From Panicum virgatum (Eukaryota; Streptophyta; Magnoliopsida; Poales; Poaceae), in contig NC_053139.1 of the NCBI RefSeq assembly GCF_016808335.1, positions 16,944,782 to 17,008,781 on the forward strand: DNA of 64,000 bases. Reading direction: 5' to 3'. Positions 31,981-42,668 of the stretch are shown piece by piece. Within the stretch, counting starts at the first letter, position 1, and each line of letters opens with the position of its first letter. The notes beneath the pieces were generated by a model. That model ran no database searches, was not told where the DNA came from, and worked only from the letters and a program-made list of their open reading frames with translations. The position numbers and the translations under genes are program-made.

Positions 31981-33529
31981 ATGACAGGAACGGCACCGGC
32001 GGCGTGGTTCATCTTCTTCTTGCTGGTTTTCGTCGGCGGCGTCTCCGCCGCGGCGTTCTCGTTCCGCCTCCTCGTCTACCTCGCGCTCTGCCTGAGCCGG
32101 CCAAAGGACCTGCGCCGCCGGTACGGCGCGTGGGCCTTGGTCACCGGCCCGACGTCCGGCATCGGCCGGTCCGTGGCGCTGGAGCTCGCGCGCCGCGGCC
32201 TCAACCTCGTCCTCCTCGACCTCGACGCCGCCAACCTCCAGGAGACCTTCGACGTAATCACGTCTCGCCACGGCGTGAAGACGAGGACCGTGGTGTTCGA
32301 CCTCTCGCTCGTCGGCACCCCTCAAGGTGTCGACAGACACATCATCTTCTACCTAGCTATATTTGTGCATGTGTGCGTCGAGCTACTGGCACCGGCATCG
32401 GCGATCGACTCCCACTAATCCTCTGATCGACTTGCTTGGATGGCAGGCGACGAGTCGATGCGGCGGCTCCGGGCGGCGATCGAGGGCCTGGACGTCGGCG
32501 TGCTGGTGAACAACGCCGGTGTGGGGAGGCCGGCGGTGGCGTACCTGCACGAGGCCGACGTGGAGGCGTGGGTGAGGATGGTACGGGTGAACCTGTGGGC
32601 GCTGACGGAGGTCACGGCCGCCGTCCTGCCGGGGATGGTGGAGCGCGGCCGGGGCGCCGTACTGAACATGGGCTCGGCGTCGTCGGAGGCCATCCCCTCC
32701 TTCCCACTCAACACCATCTACGCCGCCACTAAACGGTATGCATTCCCCGCCACGATTGGATCCTGCCTGCTAGATTGCACAATTCAGGTCGTACGTGGCT
32801 TGCAATCTACTAGAAGACATCCAAATTTAAGTGGCCCGGCCCACAGTACTGCATGTATCTTTGTGATTGCGATTCATAGGGCAGTGCAGTGACTGGAGTT
32901 TAAATTTATTCTGTCATGTACGCAGGTCTGTTCATCGTAAGCAGGTACGTTTCTAAGTTCTCGAGGAGCCTTTACGTCGAGTATAGAAGCAAAGGGATTG
33001 ATGTGCAGTGCCAGGTAATCCATGCACACCCCTGACAATTTTTGGCATTCAGATTTCAACAAGAACAGTACACTTTCTGATTTACGCAGTCACCTGCCAA
33101 CAAACTTCAACTTCACTGCTAGACCAGAGCAACTTCACATGGGATAGTTGCTCTTGCTTTCCATAATTTCAATGATCATCTGCACTGTACTGCAGGCCCC
33201 GTTCTTCGTGGCGACCAGGCTGGTGCCCAGCGCCGTGCTGGACAACTGGCTCTCGCCGTTCGTCCCCACGCCGGACGCCTATGCCCGCGCGGCGGTGCGC
33301 TGGATCGGGCACGCCCCGCTCTGCACCCCCGCCGTCGGCCACCAGCTCCTGTGGTGCCTCGCCGGCGTCCTGCCGGACGCCGCGCACGACTGGCTCCGCC
33401 TGCGCGAGCACCTGCGGTTCAGAGCGCTGTTCCAGAGAGAGAGGGCGGCGATGGCGTCGGCAGCTGATCGGGGCCGGGAGAGAAAACGACGCACGCCAAA
33501 AAATGAGTTTTTTTTAGTTTGGCTAATAA
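31981..33529 (+). CDS. Very-long-chain 3-oxoacyl-CoA reductase-like SDR (exons 31981-32326, 32447-32735, 32945-33014, 33196-33529)
   Basis: Four exons join in frame at GT-AG introns. The enzyme class reduces 3-ketoacyl-CoA with NADPH in the endoplasmic-reticulum fatty acid elongase that supplies wax and sphingolipid chains. Residues 9-38 form a membrane anchor; the cofactor loop TGPTSGIG is at 55-62, NNAG at 137-140, catalytic Asn at 164, Ser at 192 and YAATK at 207-211. 'RSLYVEYRSKGIDVQCQ' closes exon 3. Homology to the family fades near 'LFQRERAA', about residue 320, the usual family length. No in-frame stop follows before the CACTA element starts at 33530; reading on, the frame stops inside the element at 34045-34047. 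With the element removed it would stay open to 42025. The expected stop is therefore missing or displaced. The start at 31981 gives the typical N-terminus. Confidence 0.8.
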
Positions 33530-33549
33530 CACTATCGGAAAACCCACAT

Positions 33550-34085
33550 ATGCCGAGTGTCAAGATCTTTGCCGAGTGCAGAATCTCGAACACTCGGCAA
33601 AACTACTATTTGCCGAGTGCCAAAAAATATGCACTCGGCGAACAACTGGCACTCGGCGGCCTATCTCTTTGCCGAGTGCCAGCCAGATGGCACTCAGCAA
33701 AGACACACTTTGCCGAGTGCCAGTCAGTTGACACTCGGCAAAGAGCGTCACGTGCACCGCACCCACCCGCAGACGACCGTTACGGTGGGGGATGCTTTTG
33801 TTTGCCGAGTGCCTACATGCGGACACTCGGCAAACAAATCTTTGCCGAGTGCCCCACAGTCGACACTCGGCAAACACTGTCACGTGCACCGCACACGCCA
33901 GCTCTCCAAGGCCGTTACGCTGTTGCCACGAACGTTCCCATTTTTCCACGGCCGTTACCATTATGCTTCGCCGAGTGCCAAATTGGGGCACTCGGCAAAC
34001 ATATTGTAATGCCGAGTGTAATGGAACAGGCACTCGGCATTTACTAAACTTTGCCGAGTGTCGTCTTTGGCACTCGGCAAACAAA
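33550..34085. repeat. Left subterminal repeat array of the CACTA element
   Basis: About 15 copies of TTTGCCGAGTG or its complement CACTCGGCAAA, arranged mostly as inverted pairs separated by 8-12 bp, so that single strands can fold into many small hairpins. Confidence 0.9.
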
Positions 34086-35040
34086 TACAAAAACTTTCTC
34101 CAACAACCTCCAAACTTTTTCCACCGTTCTCATACTATGTGAAAGACATCATATTTAAATTTGGCAAATTATCCTTTATGCTTACTATATTTAGATTATT
34201 TATTTGATTACAAGAATATTTTGTGTATAATTCAAATTTGAACTGCCAAATGTTGTCAAAAGTGTTGATAATTAATGGAAAAATTATATTCATGTTATTG
34301 AGTCAAATTTGAGGGTCTGTACAAGAATTTAAAGAAAAAAATCAAATATCTTATTCAGGAAACATAGCAATGAATTTGTGGCCGAATAGATTTTAAATTC
34401 TATAAAACACAAATGAAGTCCGAAAATTATGAAATTTGTAGTGAAAGCATGATATCATAAGTAGAAGCTGTGGAAAAAATTTGAGAAGATTTCAAAAAAG
34501 TTATCACATACGTTGATTAAAGGATGAGGAATCCCGAAGAAGATCCAAAGACATTTGAATGAGTCAGTTAAGTTTTTGAGTCCAACGGACCATCCAATTG
34601 AGTTTTGACTTCAAAATTTTTTGTGTAGGCAATGGTCATGATGGATAGGTTTATGGTAAATATTCATTATTTTTTGAGCCCATTTGATAATATTAAAGTT
34701 TTTTTAGTACTATGTAAATTGAATTTGAACTTATACTGCATGAAATAATGGAATTTTTTTGGCTAAAGTATGTTAAATTTTTTATATACGCAATAGACCT
34801 CATAAATTGGTTTATATTAAAGTTTGGTTATTTTTCGAAATGTTTTCGTATTTTTTAATTTTTTTGAAAAATGTAGTGAATTAGTTCATACAAATTGAAA
34901 TATAGCTAAAAGTGATTGAAATAATATATTTTTTATCATTGAAGCATGATATATTTGTCTGAAATATAAGTTTAGTAATGAAATATTAAATTATAATCAA
35001 AGAAATATGTTTAAATAAATTTTGAATTGAAGGATTTTGA
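34086..35040. other. AT-rich non-coding segment of the CACTA element
   Basis: About 950 bp, very AT-rich, without a frame above chance and without subterminal repeats. Confidence 0.6.
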
Positions 35041-35052
35041 AATGAAATCCAG

Positions 35053-35178
35053 GCTTTGCCGAGTGCTGCCAGCATGGCACTCGGCAAAGCGGTCGCGGCT
35101 TTGCCGAGTGCCAGATCAGGGCACTCGGCAAAGCAGTCGTGTCTTTGCCGAGTGCCGTGATTTGGCACTCGGCAAAGT
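35053..35178. repeat. Internal cluster of CACTA subterminal repeats
   Basis: Three inverted pairs of TTTGCCGAGTGCC/GGCACTCGGCAAAG lie 1.5 kb inside the element, separated from the main left array by AT-rich DNA. Confidence 0.85.
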
Positions 35179-35199
35179 TTCTGCCCCCGCCCCCAGCTA

Positions 35200-35900
35200 A
35201 GTGACCGACCCGCACACACGCGCACTCACTCACACTGCACACACCCGTACTCACGCCGCCGCCTCCACGCCCCGCCTCGGCTCGCCGCGCCCTGCCCCGC
35301 TGCCTCCACACCCCGGCTCGCCATCCCCGGAGCGCTGCCGCGTCCACTCCGCCGCGCCGCCGCCTCCACGCCGCCGCCCCGGCGCGCCGCGTCCCGCCCC
35401 GCCTCCTCCACGCCCCGGCGCGCCGTCCCCAGAGCGCCGCCCCTCCCTGGCGCCCTGCCCTCCAAGCGCCGCCGCGTCCACTCCGCCGCGCCGCCGCCTC
35501 CACTCCGCCGCGCCGCCTGCTCCACACCCGGCGTGCCGTGCCGCTCCCTGCTGCCTCCACGCCCTGGAGCGCTGCTGCCTCCTCGCCGCCGCGAAGCCGG
35601 ATAAGGAGGGCCTCGGCCCAGTCCCCTTCCCCCTCCCCGCCATTGGAGGAGGTGCGAGTCGCCCCCGAGCGCCGCCGGAGGAGGAGGAGCTCGGCCCGGC
35701 CCCCACGCCCAACTCCCCAACCCCGAAGCGCCCTACCCCGCCCCCGGAGCGGCCGATCCCCACCCCCGCCCCCGGTGAGCCGCGACCCCGCCCCGGTGCG
35801 GCCGTTCCCGCCCCTGGTGCCGCCCGTGATGTGTTCGGCGAGAAGCCGGAACCGCGAGTCCACTCCACGCCGGCCACGACTTCACCGTCGACCCTCAGTA
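35200..35900. other. GC- and Pro-codon-rich segment of the CACTA element
   Basis: CCGCC-rich sequence of about 700 bp with long frames on both strands that are low-complexity (Pro/Ala/Arg). It follows the internal repeat cluster and precedes the transposase; it could be the promoter and leader of the element. No protein domain is seen. Confidence 0.4.
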
Positions 35901-35978
35901 AGCAATGCAACCGCCCCTGTTATTGATAATGTTCGTAGATTATGGAACTACAACCTAGTTAGGCGTCTCCCGTTCGGA

Positions 35979-36029
35979 AGAGATACAATTGAGATATGCG
36001 GATCTTTGCATATCTGTAATTGTATCTCT
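35979..36029. repeat. Short foldback in the transposase leader
   Basis: 21-22-nt arms (AGAGATACAATTGAGATATGC against GCATATCTGTAATTGTATCTCT) separated by about 8 nt. Confidence 0.75.
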
Positions 36030-36056
36030 TTCGAATTGTCCACGTTATTTGGACAG

Positions 36057-36257
36057 CCCGAGGATGCATAGATACGGATAGTTACCATGATCAACTCCCA
36101 TCCGAGACATAGTCTCGGCATCACCTCCCTATTGTTCTCCGGATACACAATCTCCCTTTCGGGACGTGTATCTGGAGAACAGCGGGGAGGTGCTGCCGAA
36201 ATTTTGTCTCTGATGGTAGTGGACCATGAAAACTGACCGTATGTACGCATCCTCGGG
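36057..36257. repeat. Long foldback, arms about 92 nt
   Basis: 36057-36148 pairs with 36166-36257: both ends read CCCGAGGATGC/GCATCCTCGGG, the middle GAGACA.AGTCTCGGCA pairs with TGCCGAAATTTTGTCTC, and the apex is GTTCTCCGGATACAC with GTGTATCTGGAGAAC. The loop is about 17 nt. It lies 86 bp upstream of the transposase ATG. Confidence 0.85.
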
Positions 36258-36342
36258 TGGGATTAGGACCTACCTTCACCTATTAGAATGTAGGGACAAC
36301 ACGTAGATGCATTTGATTTTTATTCTCACTCCGGTTTAGAGG

Positions 36343-38886
36343 ATGGATGACCGTCATTGGATGTACACGGGCCGTCCAAGTCAGGCTACCATGACCGATG
36401 AATGGATTCGAAAGACCAATGATTTTTTGGAAGCCGCGTGGAGTCAGGCTGAAGGATCGAGTTTCTTGTGGTGTCCGTGCAACATATGTGGAAATAAGAA
36501 ACAGAAAACGAAGAAGGTTATGGGCCAACATCTTTGCAAGTATGGATTTACGCCGGACTATACCCGGTGGATCTTTCATGGTGAAGGCCACCGTATGAGG
36601 GACGAGGTCGTGAGGCAACGCATCGATGATTGTGATGTTGATGGTGGGGTTGGAGACATGTTACATGACTATCTTGAAGCACATTTCGGTGAAGGACTGC
36701 AGGAGGAGGAGCCAGAGGCATCCGCAAAGGCGTATTTCGAGATGTTGGAGGCTGCACAGAAACCACTCCACGGTCATACAAAGGTTTCTCAGCTGGACGG
36801 CATCGGACGGCTAATGGCCTTGAAGTCTCAGTTTAGCCTGAGCCGAGACGCCTTTGACAGTCTGTTGACCGTGTTTGGAAGCATGCTTCCAGAAAATCAC
36901 ATTATGCCAAAGTCAATGTATCAGGCACAGAAAATTCTCGGTGCACTTAAGATGCCATATGAGCAGATACATTCTTGTCCAAATGGGTGTATCTTATTTA
37001 GGAAGGAGCATGAGAAAGATGCTTACTGTCCGAAATGTAAAGCCTCTAGGTTCCTCGAAGTGGACTCTGGTGATGGTCAGCCTAAGAAGCAGCTCACGAT
37101 TCCCGTGAAAATCCTACACTACCTTCCTTTCATTCCGAGGATCCAACGACTATTCATGACCGAGGAATCCGCGCAACAGATGACCTGGCACAAGAAAGGT
37201 GCTCGATACAACCCTGACAAGATGGTGCATCCATCCGATGGTGAGTCATTGAAGAATTTTGATAGGATTCATCGTGACAAGGCTAATGAAGCTCGTAATG
37301 TACGTATTGCGCTTGCAACAGATGGGTTCAATCCTTATGGGATGGTGGCCGCCTCGTACTCATGCTGGCCTGTGTTTGTTATCCCTCTGAATCTCCCTCC
37401 AGGGGTCCTATTTCAACGACAGTCCATATTCGTGTCAGTTGATTATTCCATGAGCACCTGAGGAATAAAATGAGTGTTTACATGGAGCCTCTGATTGATG
37501 ATTTGGTCAAGGCATGGGACGAAGGGGTGTGAACCTATGATCGAGCAACAAAGACAAATTTTAGAATGTATGTTTGGTACCAATTCTCCCTGCATGACTT
37601 ACCCGCGTATGGCATATTCTGCGGTTGGTGTACTCACGGGAAGTTCCCATGTCCCACATGCAAGGCAGCTCTGTAGTTCATCTGGTTGAGGAAGGGGGGT
37701 AAGTATTCGTCGTTTGACAAACATCGACAATTCCTCCCAGCTGACCATCCTTTTAGACAAGACGTTAAAAACTTCACGAAAGGTGTAAAAATTACAGAAA
37801 TTGCACCGCCGATCATGACGGGTGCTGCGATTCATGCTCAGATAGACGCTCTCCGAGTCAACGATGGCGGTGGTTTTGTTGGGTACGGTGAGGAACATGC
37901 TTGGACTCAGAAGTCTGGGCTGTGGAGGCTCCCTTATATTGATGATATTCTGCTTCCACACAACATTGATGTGATGCATACTAAAAAGAATTGGGGGGAG
38001 ACACTTTTTGGAACAGTCATGGATATTTCTGATAAGACAAAGGACAACGTAAAGGCAAGAGTGGATCTGGCAATGTTGTGCGATAGACCAAGATACGAAA
38101 TGAGGACTCCTGGACCCGGGAGGAAATGGAAGAAGACACAGGCCGACTTCGTCCTCACGAGGGCCCAGAAGAAAGAAGCACTAGAGTGGATCCAAAAGTT
38201 ACAATTTCCTGATGGATATGCAGCGAATCTTAGGAGGGGTGTGAACTTGACTACTATGCGAATCAACGGGCTAAAGAGTCATGACTACCATATATGGATT
38301 GAGTGGCTTCTTCCGGTGATGATTCGAGGCTACTTACCTGATAATGTATGGCTCGTGCTAGCAGAGTTGAGCAATTTTTTCCGTCAGCTTTGTGCTAAGG
38401 AGTTATCTCGGGCTGTTATTGCGGACATGGAAAAAATGGCTCCCGTGTTGCTCTGTAAGTTGGAGAAGATCTTTCCACCAGCCTTCTTCAATCCAATGCA
38501 GCATTTGCTTCTGCATCTGCCTTATGAGGCAAGAATGGGAGGGCCTGTGCAGTTCCGTTGGTGCTATCCAGTTGAAAGATGCCAGAAGGTTCTTCGAACG
38601 AAATGTAAGAATAAATGCAAAAATTGAGGCTTCGATTGCTGAGGCATACATTTTGGAGGAGGTGTCAAACTTCACGATTAAATACTATGGTGAGAAGCTT
38701 CCCAACGTGCATAATCCACCTCCTCGTTTCAATGCTGGCGATAATGAATCGAGTCTCAGTATTTTCCGAGGGCAACTTGGAAGTGCAAGTGATGCGAGGT
38801 ACAAGACCCTGAACCATGAAGAGTGGTGTCGTATCATGCTTTATTTGTTGACCAACCTTTCTGAGGTGGAGCCGTACATAGGGTAA
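36343..38886 (+). pseudogene. TNP2/TNPD-like CACTA transposase, broken
   Basis: Begins with an intact 372-residue frame (36343-37461): a Transpos_assoc domain at residues 2-75 (MDDRHWMYTGRPS ... CPCNICGNKK), then the transposase_21 region (HSCPNGCILFRKEHE, then CPKC). The frame is lost around 37440 and regained at about 37686-38627 with 'IDVMHTKKNWGETLFG' and the start of a DUF4218 region ('FFRQLCAKELS ... IFPPAFFNPMQHLLLHLPYEARMGGPVQFRW'). Another shift near 38600 moves to the frame that runs to 38886. Two stop codons (near 37530 and 37675) lie in the middle stretch. The wild-type protein cuts CACTA ends; this copy cannot make it whole. Confidence 0.88.
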
Positions 38887-39129
38887 GTTCTCATTTAACG
38901 TGTTCACGATATTCCACGATTTAGCATCTCATTTAACATCTTCTTGCGTTTGCACTAAGCAGCATCCAACCCCTTGATCATATTTCACACAGGCAATTTG
39001 TTCGTCAATTCTGGCGTCGCTCAAGGTCGCCGACCCAGAACGAATCGGAGTCTCTTCTAAAAAATGGCGCCGGAAATTCTCAGCCCGATTTCATTTATTA
39101 GTTGCAACAAAAGGTAAACTCCGGTTCAC

Positions 39130-40376
39130 AGGAACTACGAGGCGCATGTTCAGGCCGTAATTACCTACTGCGCCGATGTGGAAAAAAGGAAGGTCGGCAA
39201 GGACGTAGCAAGAAATATGTTTCTCACGCGGGAACAATACTTGAGGGTAAATGACGAAATCACTAATTTCTTTTGAATTTCATTTTCGGAAATGTCATCC
39301 ACTTTGCTTCATTACGTGTAGGTGCCTCCGAACTGGTGTGCTGGCAAGGGCGCGTGCTGGGAAATGATGGTGGACATGTGGCTTAGCGAGGAGTGGATTC
39401 AGCGGCACAACTTATGCCGGGAGCGCCGCTTGTTGATGCAAGGTGCGCCACACCATCAAGGCAGCCGAGGCCTTCCCGAGTACAGGGATGCTTGGGTAAG
39501 TCATTACACTTTTTGGTATTTTCAAACTCTAAATTTTGCATTCTCACTAATCATTGTATTTTTTCGCTTTGCTTGCAGTCGGGGTCACATGAAAACCAGG
39601 AATGCAACGACTTCCAGACATACTGTATGGCGCACAAGGGCAGGGCGACGTCCGACGTCTCCTACAACCCGGCGGATCCACCCGAGGCGTACAGCAACCC
39701 GAGCGTCCACACGCGCATCACTGAGTACACGGAGATGGGAAAGGCACTCCATGGGGAACACATGGGATCTGGCCACCCAGCCCCTTTCTAGAGAAGCCAT
39801 CATGAGGGCAGGAGGAGGGAAGAAGCACGGCCGTTACTGGATCGCCAACAGCCTTGTCGACACAGCCAGTACGCCGACTCTCTCCTAGCTTCGGGCACGG
39901 ACCACCGACTCGACTCCGCCAATACACCCACGGCCTGAGACATCAGTGGCCAGCGTGCGTGCAATCCAGGTTATTTCTGCTCTATTTGTCGTTCGTTGCT
40001 TTTAGTTATATTTTGTTCGCATTGTAACATTTGGGTGAAATCTTATAGGCCCTGATGGACGAAGAGACGAAGAGGCGGGAGGAGATCGAGGAGAGGCTGG
40101 AGGAGGAGCGGACGCTAAGGCAGGAGCAAGAGCGTAGGTGGCAGGAAGAGCGGATGCAGGAGCGGCAGAGGATGGAGCAGGCGCTTCTTGCTGAGAGACA
40201 GGCCGCGCAACAACAGATGCAGACCATGTTCTCATATCTCCAAGGCCTTGGCGCGACTAATCAACTATCAACCGCCGCCAATGATGCCCTGGCCTCCACC
40301 ACCGCTGCCACCGCTAGGCATTCCGTCTATCTTTCCTCCATCTGGCGCTACAGGCACTCCTGTGAGTATGATATAT
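39130..40376 (+). pseudogene. TNPA-like CACTA protein (plant transposase Ptta/En/Spm family), exons
   Basis: Several open pieces separated by probable GT-AG introns: about 39130-39247 (cysteine and lysine-rich, ending in 'FLTREQYLR'), 39322-39495 ('PPNWCAGKGACWEMMVDMW'), about 39580-39940 and 40052-40376, whose first 60 residues are an alpha-helical run of E/R/Q forming a coiled coil. TNPA-type proteins bind the subterminal repeats and are needed with TNPD for excision. Exon limits are approximate; some pieces have competing frames. Confidence 0.65.
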
Positions 40377-41205
40377 AGATTTACTTTGCTTGCACATATA
40401 TATTCAAATTTTGAGATACTTTATGTCAATATATCATGTGCTATATCTGAAAGAACATCTAGACTCACTTAGGAGGCACCATGACTGATCTTTCAGCCAC
40501 ACATTGTATATTAGTGGAAGTTTAGAACGATCGTACATGATGGACAAGTAGTGAGTAGTGACAGGTTTCAGGTGTTCTTGCGTATTTGCCCAATTCTGAA
40601 TTATTGTATTTTGTGCAAATAATAGAAACACATTAAATACGAATCTGCAGTATTTGTGCTTTAGTGCTCGAGTTTTAGTTGTAGTATAATCTAAGTACTC
40701 CTTTTATTTTTTCCTTCTTTTATCAAGCTAATACTGGTTCAGATGCATTGCAAATAATACTTGTGTTTGATGCAATATATACAGCCTCAGATAGTGGCTC
40801 TATGCATCACCATGCCAAAAGTTAAAATATATTTTTTTTGCAGAATCAATCGATTGGAGGGTCAAATGAGCCTCCGGACGAGCATTCACCGGCACGTGCA
40901 GCGTCGTAGTGGCCACATAGCTGATTTAGAGTTGTTTATGATATTTGTTCTACGGGCTTGTTGTTGTTGGACTAGACTTGTTTAATTAGTTGGACTTGTG
41001 CTTGTTGAACGTTACACTTATGGCATCGATGTTGGACTTATGCTATTTGTGATATTCATGCGACACAGCGTGAGATATTTGCGTTATTATGTGATGGATG
41101 TGCCATATATATATTGTAACGCTTGTCTGGAATGTATATATGTTTTTTTTGTGATGATGAATGTGGTTAATACATAAAAAACAGAAAAAATACAAAAAAA
41201 CAGCA
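40377..41205. other. Non-coding right part of the CACTA element
   Basis: AT-rich, probably 3' untranslated region and intron of the TNPA-like gene. A small exon may exist near 40845-40910; I see no domain. Confidence 0.45.
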
Positions 41206-41720
41206 AGCTTTGCCGAGTGTTTTTACCCTGACACTCGGCAAAGCAACCATTTTTCTATTTCCTGGAAAACGTATTTGCCGAGTGTAATTACCTTGGCACT
41301 CGGCGAAGTTTCAAACTTCGCCAAGTGCCAGACGCCTGACACTCGGCAAAGACCCAAACTTCGCCAAGTGCCAGACGCCTGACACTCGGCAAAGATCCAA
41401 ACTTCGCCGAGTGCGGCCAGCTTGGCACTCGGCGAAGTTTGAATCTTTGCCGAGTGCCGAGCATCTGGCACTCGGCAAAGTTTTCGACCCGTCCCGTTCG
41501 CCAGTTCACCTGTCCGTCCGTCCCGTTTCAACTTTTTGCCGAGTGCGGCATGGCACACGGCAAAGGTTTGCCGAGTGCCCGAGAAAAGGCACTCGGCAAA
41601 GCCGGCTTCGCCGGTAGAAGAAAGGCCGTGTGCGCTTCGCCGAGTGCTACACTCGGCCAACAATTTGCCGAGTATTTTTCGGCCTTTGCCTAGTGTCTGT
41701 GACACTCGGCAAAGTACGCG
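41206..41720. repeat. Right subterminal repeat array of the CACTA element
   Basis: About 14 copies of TTTGCCGAGTG/CACTCGGCAAAG in inverted pairs. A unit of about 57 bp (CTTCGCCAAGTGCCAGACGCC) is tandemly duplicated near 41313-41405. Confidence 0.9.
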
Positions 41721-41732
41721 AGTCCGGTAGTG

Positions 41733-42025
41733 TAATGTGCTTGCTTGGCCTGCCGGAACTGATGTGGTTCCTACGGTTCACCCCAAACTGTGTGCATCAT
41801 GAAGCTGTACGTGGTTCATTTGCCTCTCCTTGCTTGAGCCTGAGATTACAAGCGGGAGAACAAAAAATGAGTTTTGTGAGTTTTGCTACGGTGTTTGCTA
41901 GGCCTGCCGGAACAGATGTGGTTGGTTGGTTGCTGCTTGACCCCGAACAATGCAAGCGGGAGAACAAATATCTATCCTGCTGGTATTGCTTATCATGTTC
42001 ACCCAATAATCCACACGCGTCCTGA
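41733..42025 (+). other. Reductase gene 3' region beyond the CACTA insertion
   Basis: Continues the reductase flank after the TAA duplication. With the element removed, the exon 4 frame remains open here to a TGA at 42023-42025, but the text has no resemblance to the enzyme family. It holds an imperfect tandem duplication (about 41736-41864 and 41864-41965). Confidence 0.45.
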
Positions 42026-42349
42026 ACTCCTGATCATTACGCTTAGCCATTCTCCGTTTTCAGATACCGCGACCCCTGACGCATGAACCATCAGGTTGGG
42101 TATACAGCCATCAGCTTGTAAGCATACCGGAATTGCCAAATAAAACATCTATCTAGGCTACTTTTAGTGCTCATGCTAATTTCATGTAGGAAAACAGATA
42201 AATCGTAGAAATTTTCCCGAAAAAATAGATATATACATAATGTCATTAATAAAGTAGACTCTAATTATCAAAAGTAATAATAACCGTAGAAGTGCACCAC
42301 TTTCCATTCGATGTGTCTCTACTTTTTTTTCTTATAACTAACATTCTAC
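42026..42349. other. Unassigned spacer
   Basis: AT-rich. I see no gene, repeat or RNA here; it ends where the truncated Tat element begins. Confidence 0.4.
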
Positions 42350-42668
42350 CAAAATAATTTCAACGTGATTGATGCAGCTAGATCATATAATATAATGCTC
42401 TCATCGGTCACCAATGGTTACATGAAAATGGGGTTGTGCCATCTACCCTACATCAATGTATTAAATACAAAGATGCTTCGGGGGATATAGTAAGGATCTT
42501 CGCTGATAAAAAGCCATTCACAGTGGCAGAATCCTTCTATGCAGATGCAAAACTTTATTTTGAGCCTGTTGATAAGGTCTCAACACCAAAGACGATGTCA
42601 ATGCTAGAACCAGATTCCCCAAGCAAAGAGCGTGGGGAGTCTTCATCGAAAAAGAAAGTATATCAATA
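42350..42668 (+). pseudogene. Tat-type Gypsy polyprotein, protease region (5'-truncated)
   Basis: Reads '[13 protein letters not shown]' and, one frame over, '[15 protein letters not shown]' and '[14 protein letters not shown]', the protease-region text of grass Gypsy elements. It stops where CACTA-type ends begin at 42669. The rest of the same polyprotein resumes at 57938. LTR, gag and everything upstream are missing. Confidence 0.65.

Larger units (their letters stand above)
33530..41732 (+). mobile_element. CACTA transposon (En/Spm type), 8203 bp
   Basis: Ends CACTATCGGAAA (33530-33541) and TCCGGTAGTG (41723-41732), flanked by the 3-bp duplication TAA (33527-33529 and 41733-41735). Both ends carry many copies of TTTGCCGAGTGCC in direct and inverted orientation, the binding sites of a TNPA-type protein in this group. 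It encodes a TNP2/TNPD-like transposase and a TNPA-like protein, both on the + strand. The transposase frame is broken, so this copy is probably not autonomous. Confidence 0.93.

Noticed and set aside
31942..32340. 132-codon frame on the opposite strand of the reductase exon 1
   Set aside because: Shadow of a GC-rich exon; the sense strand has the full SDR motif set and working splice sites.
33148..34142. Multiple frames over the left TTTGCCGAGTG array with repeated Cys-Arg-Val-Pro text
   Set aside because: The periodic residues are translation of the subterminal DNA repeats, not a repeat protein. Only the part to 33529 belongs to the reductase exon.
35200..35910. Long overlapping frames on both strands rich in Pro, Ala, Arg and Gly
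   Set aside because: They follow from the extreme GC content. The frames are low-complexity, overlap on both strands and contain no domain.
41210..41720. Regularly spaced short palindromes resembling a CRISPR array
   Set aside because: They are inverted pairs of the CACTA subterminal repeat next to a transposon end in a plant genome; there are no unique spacers of constant length and no cas genes.
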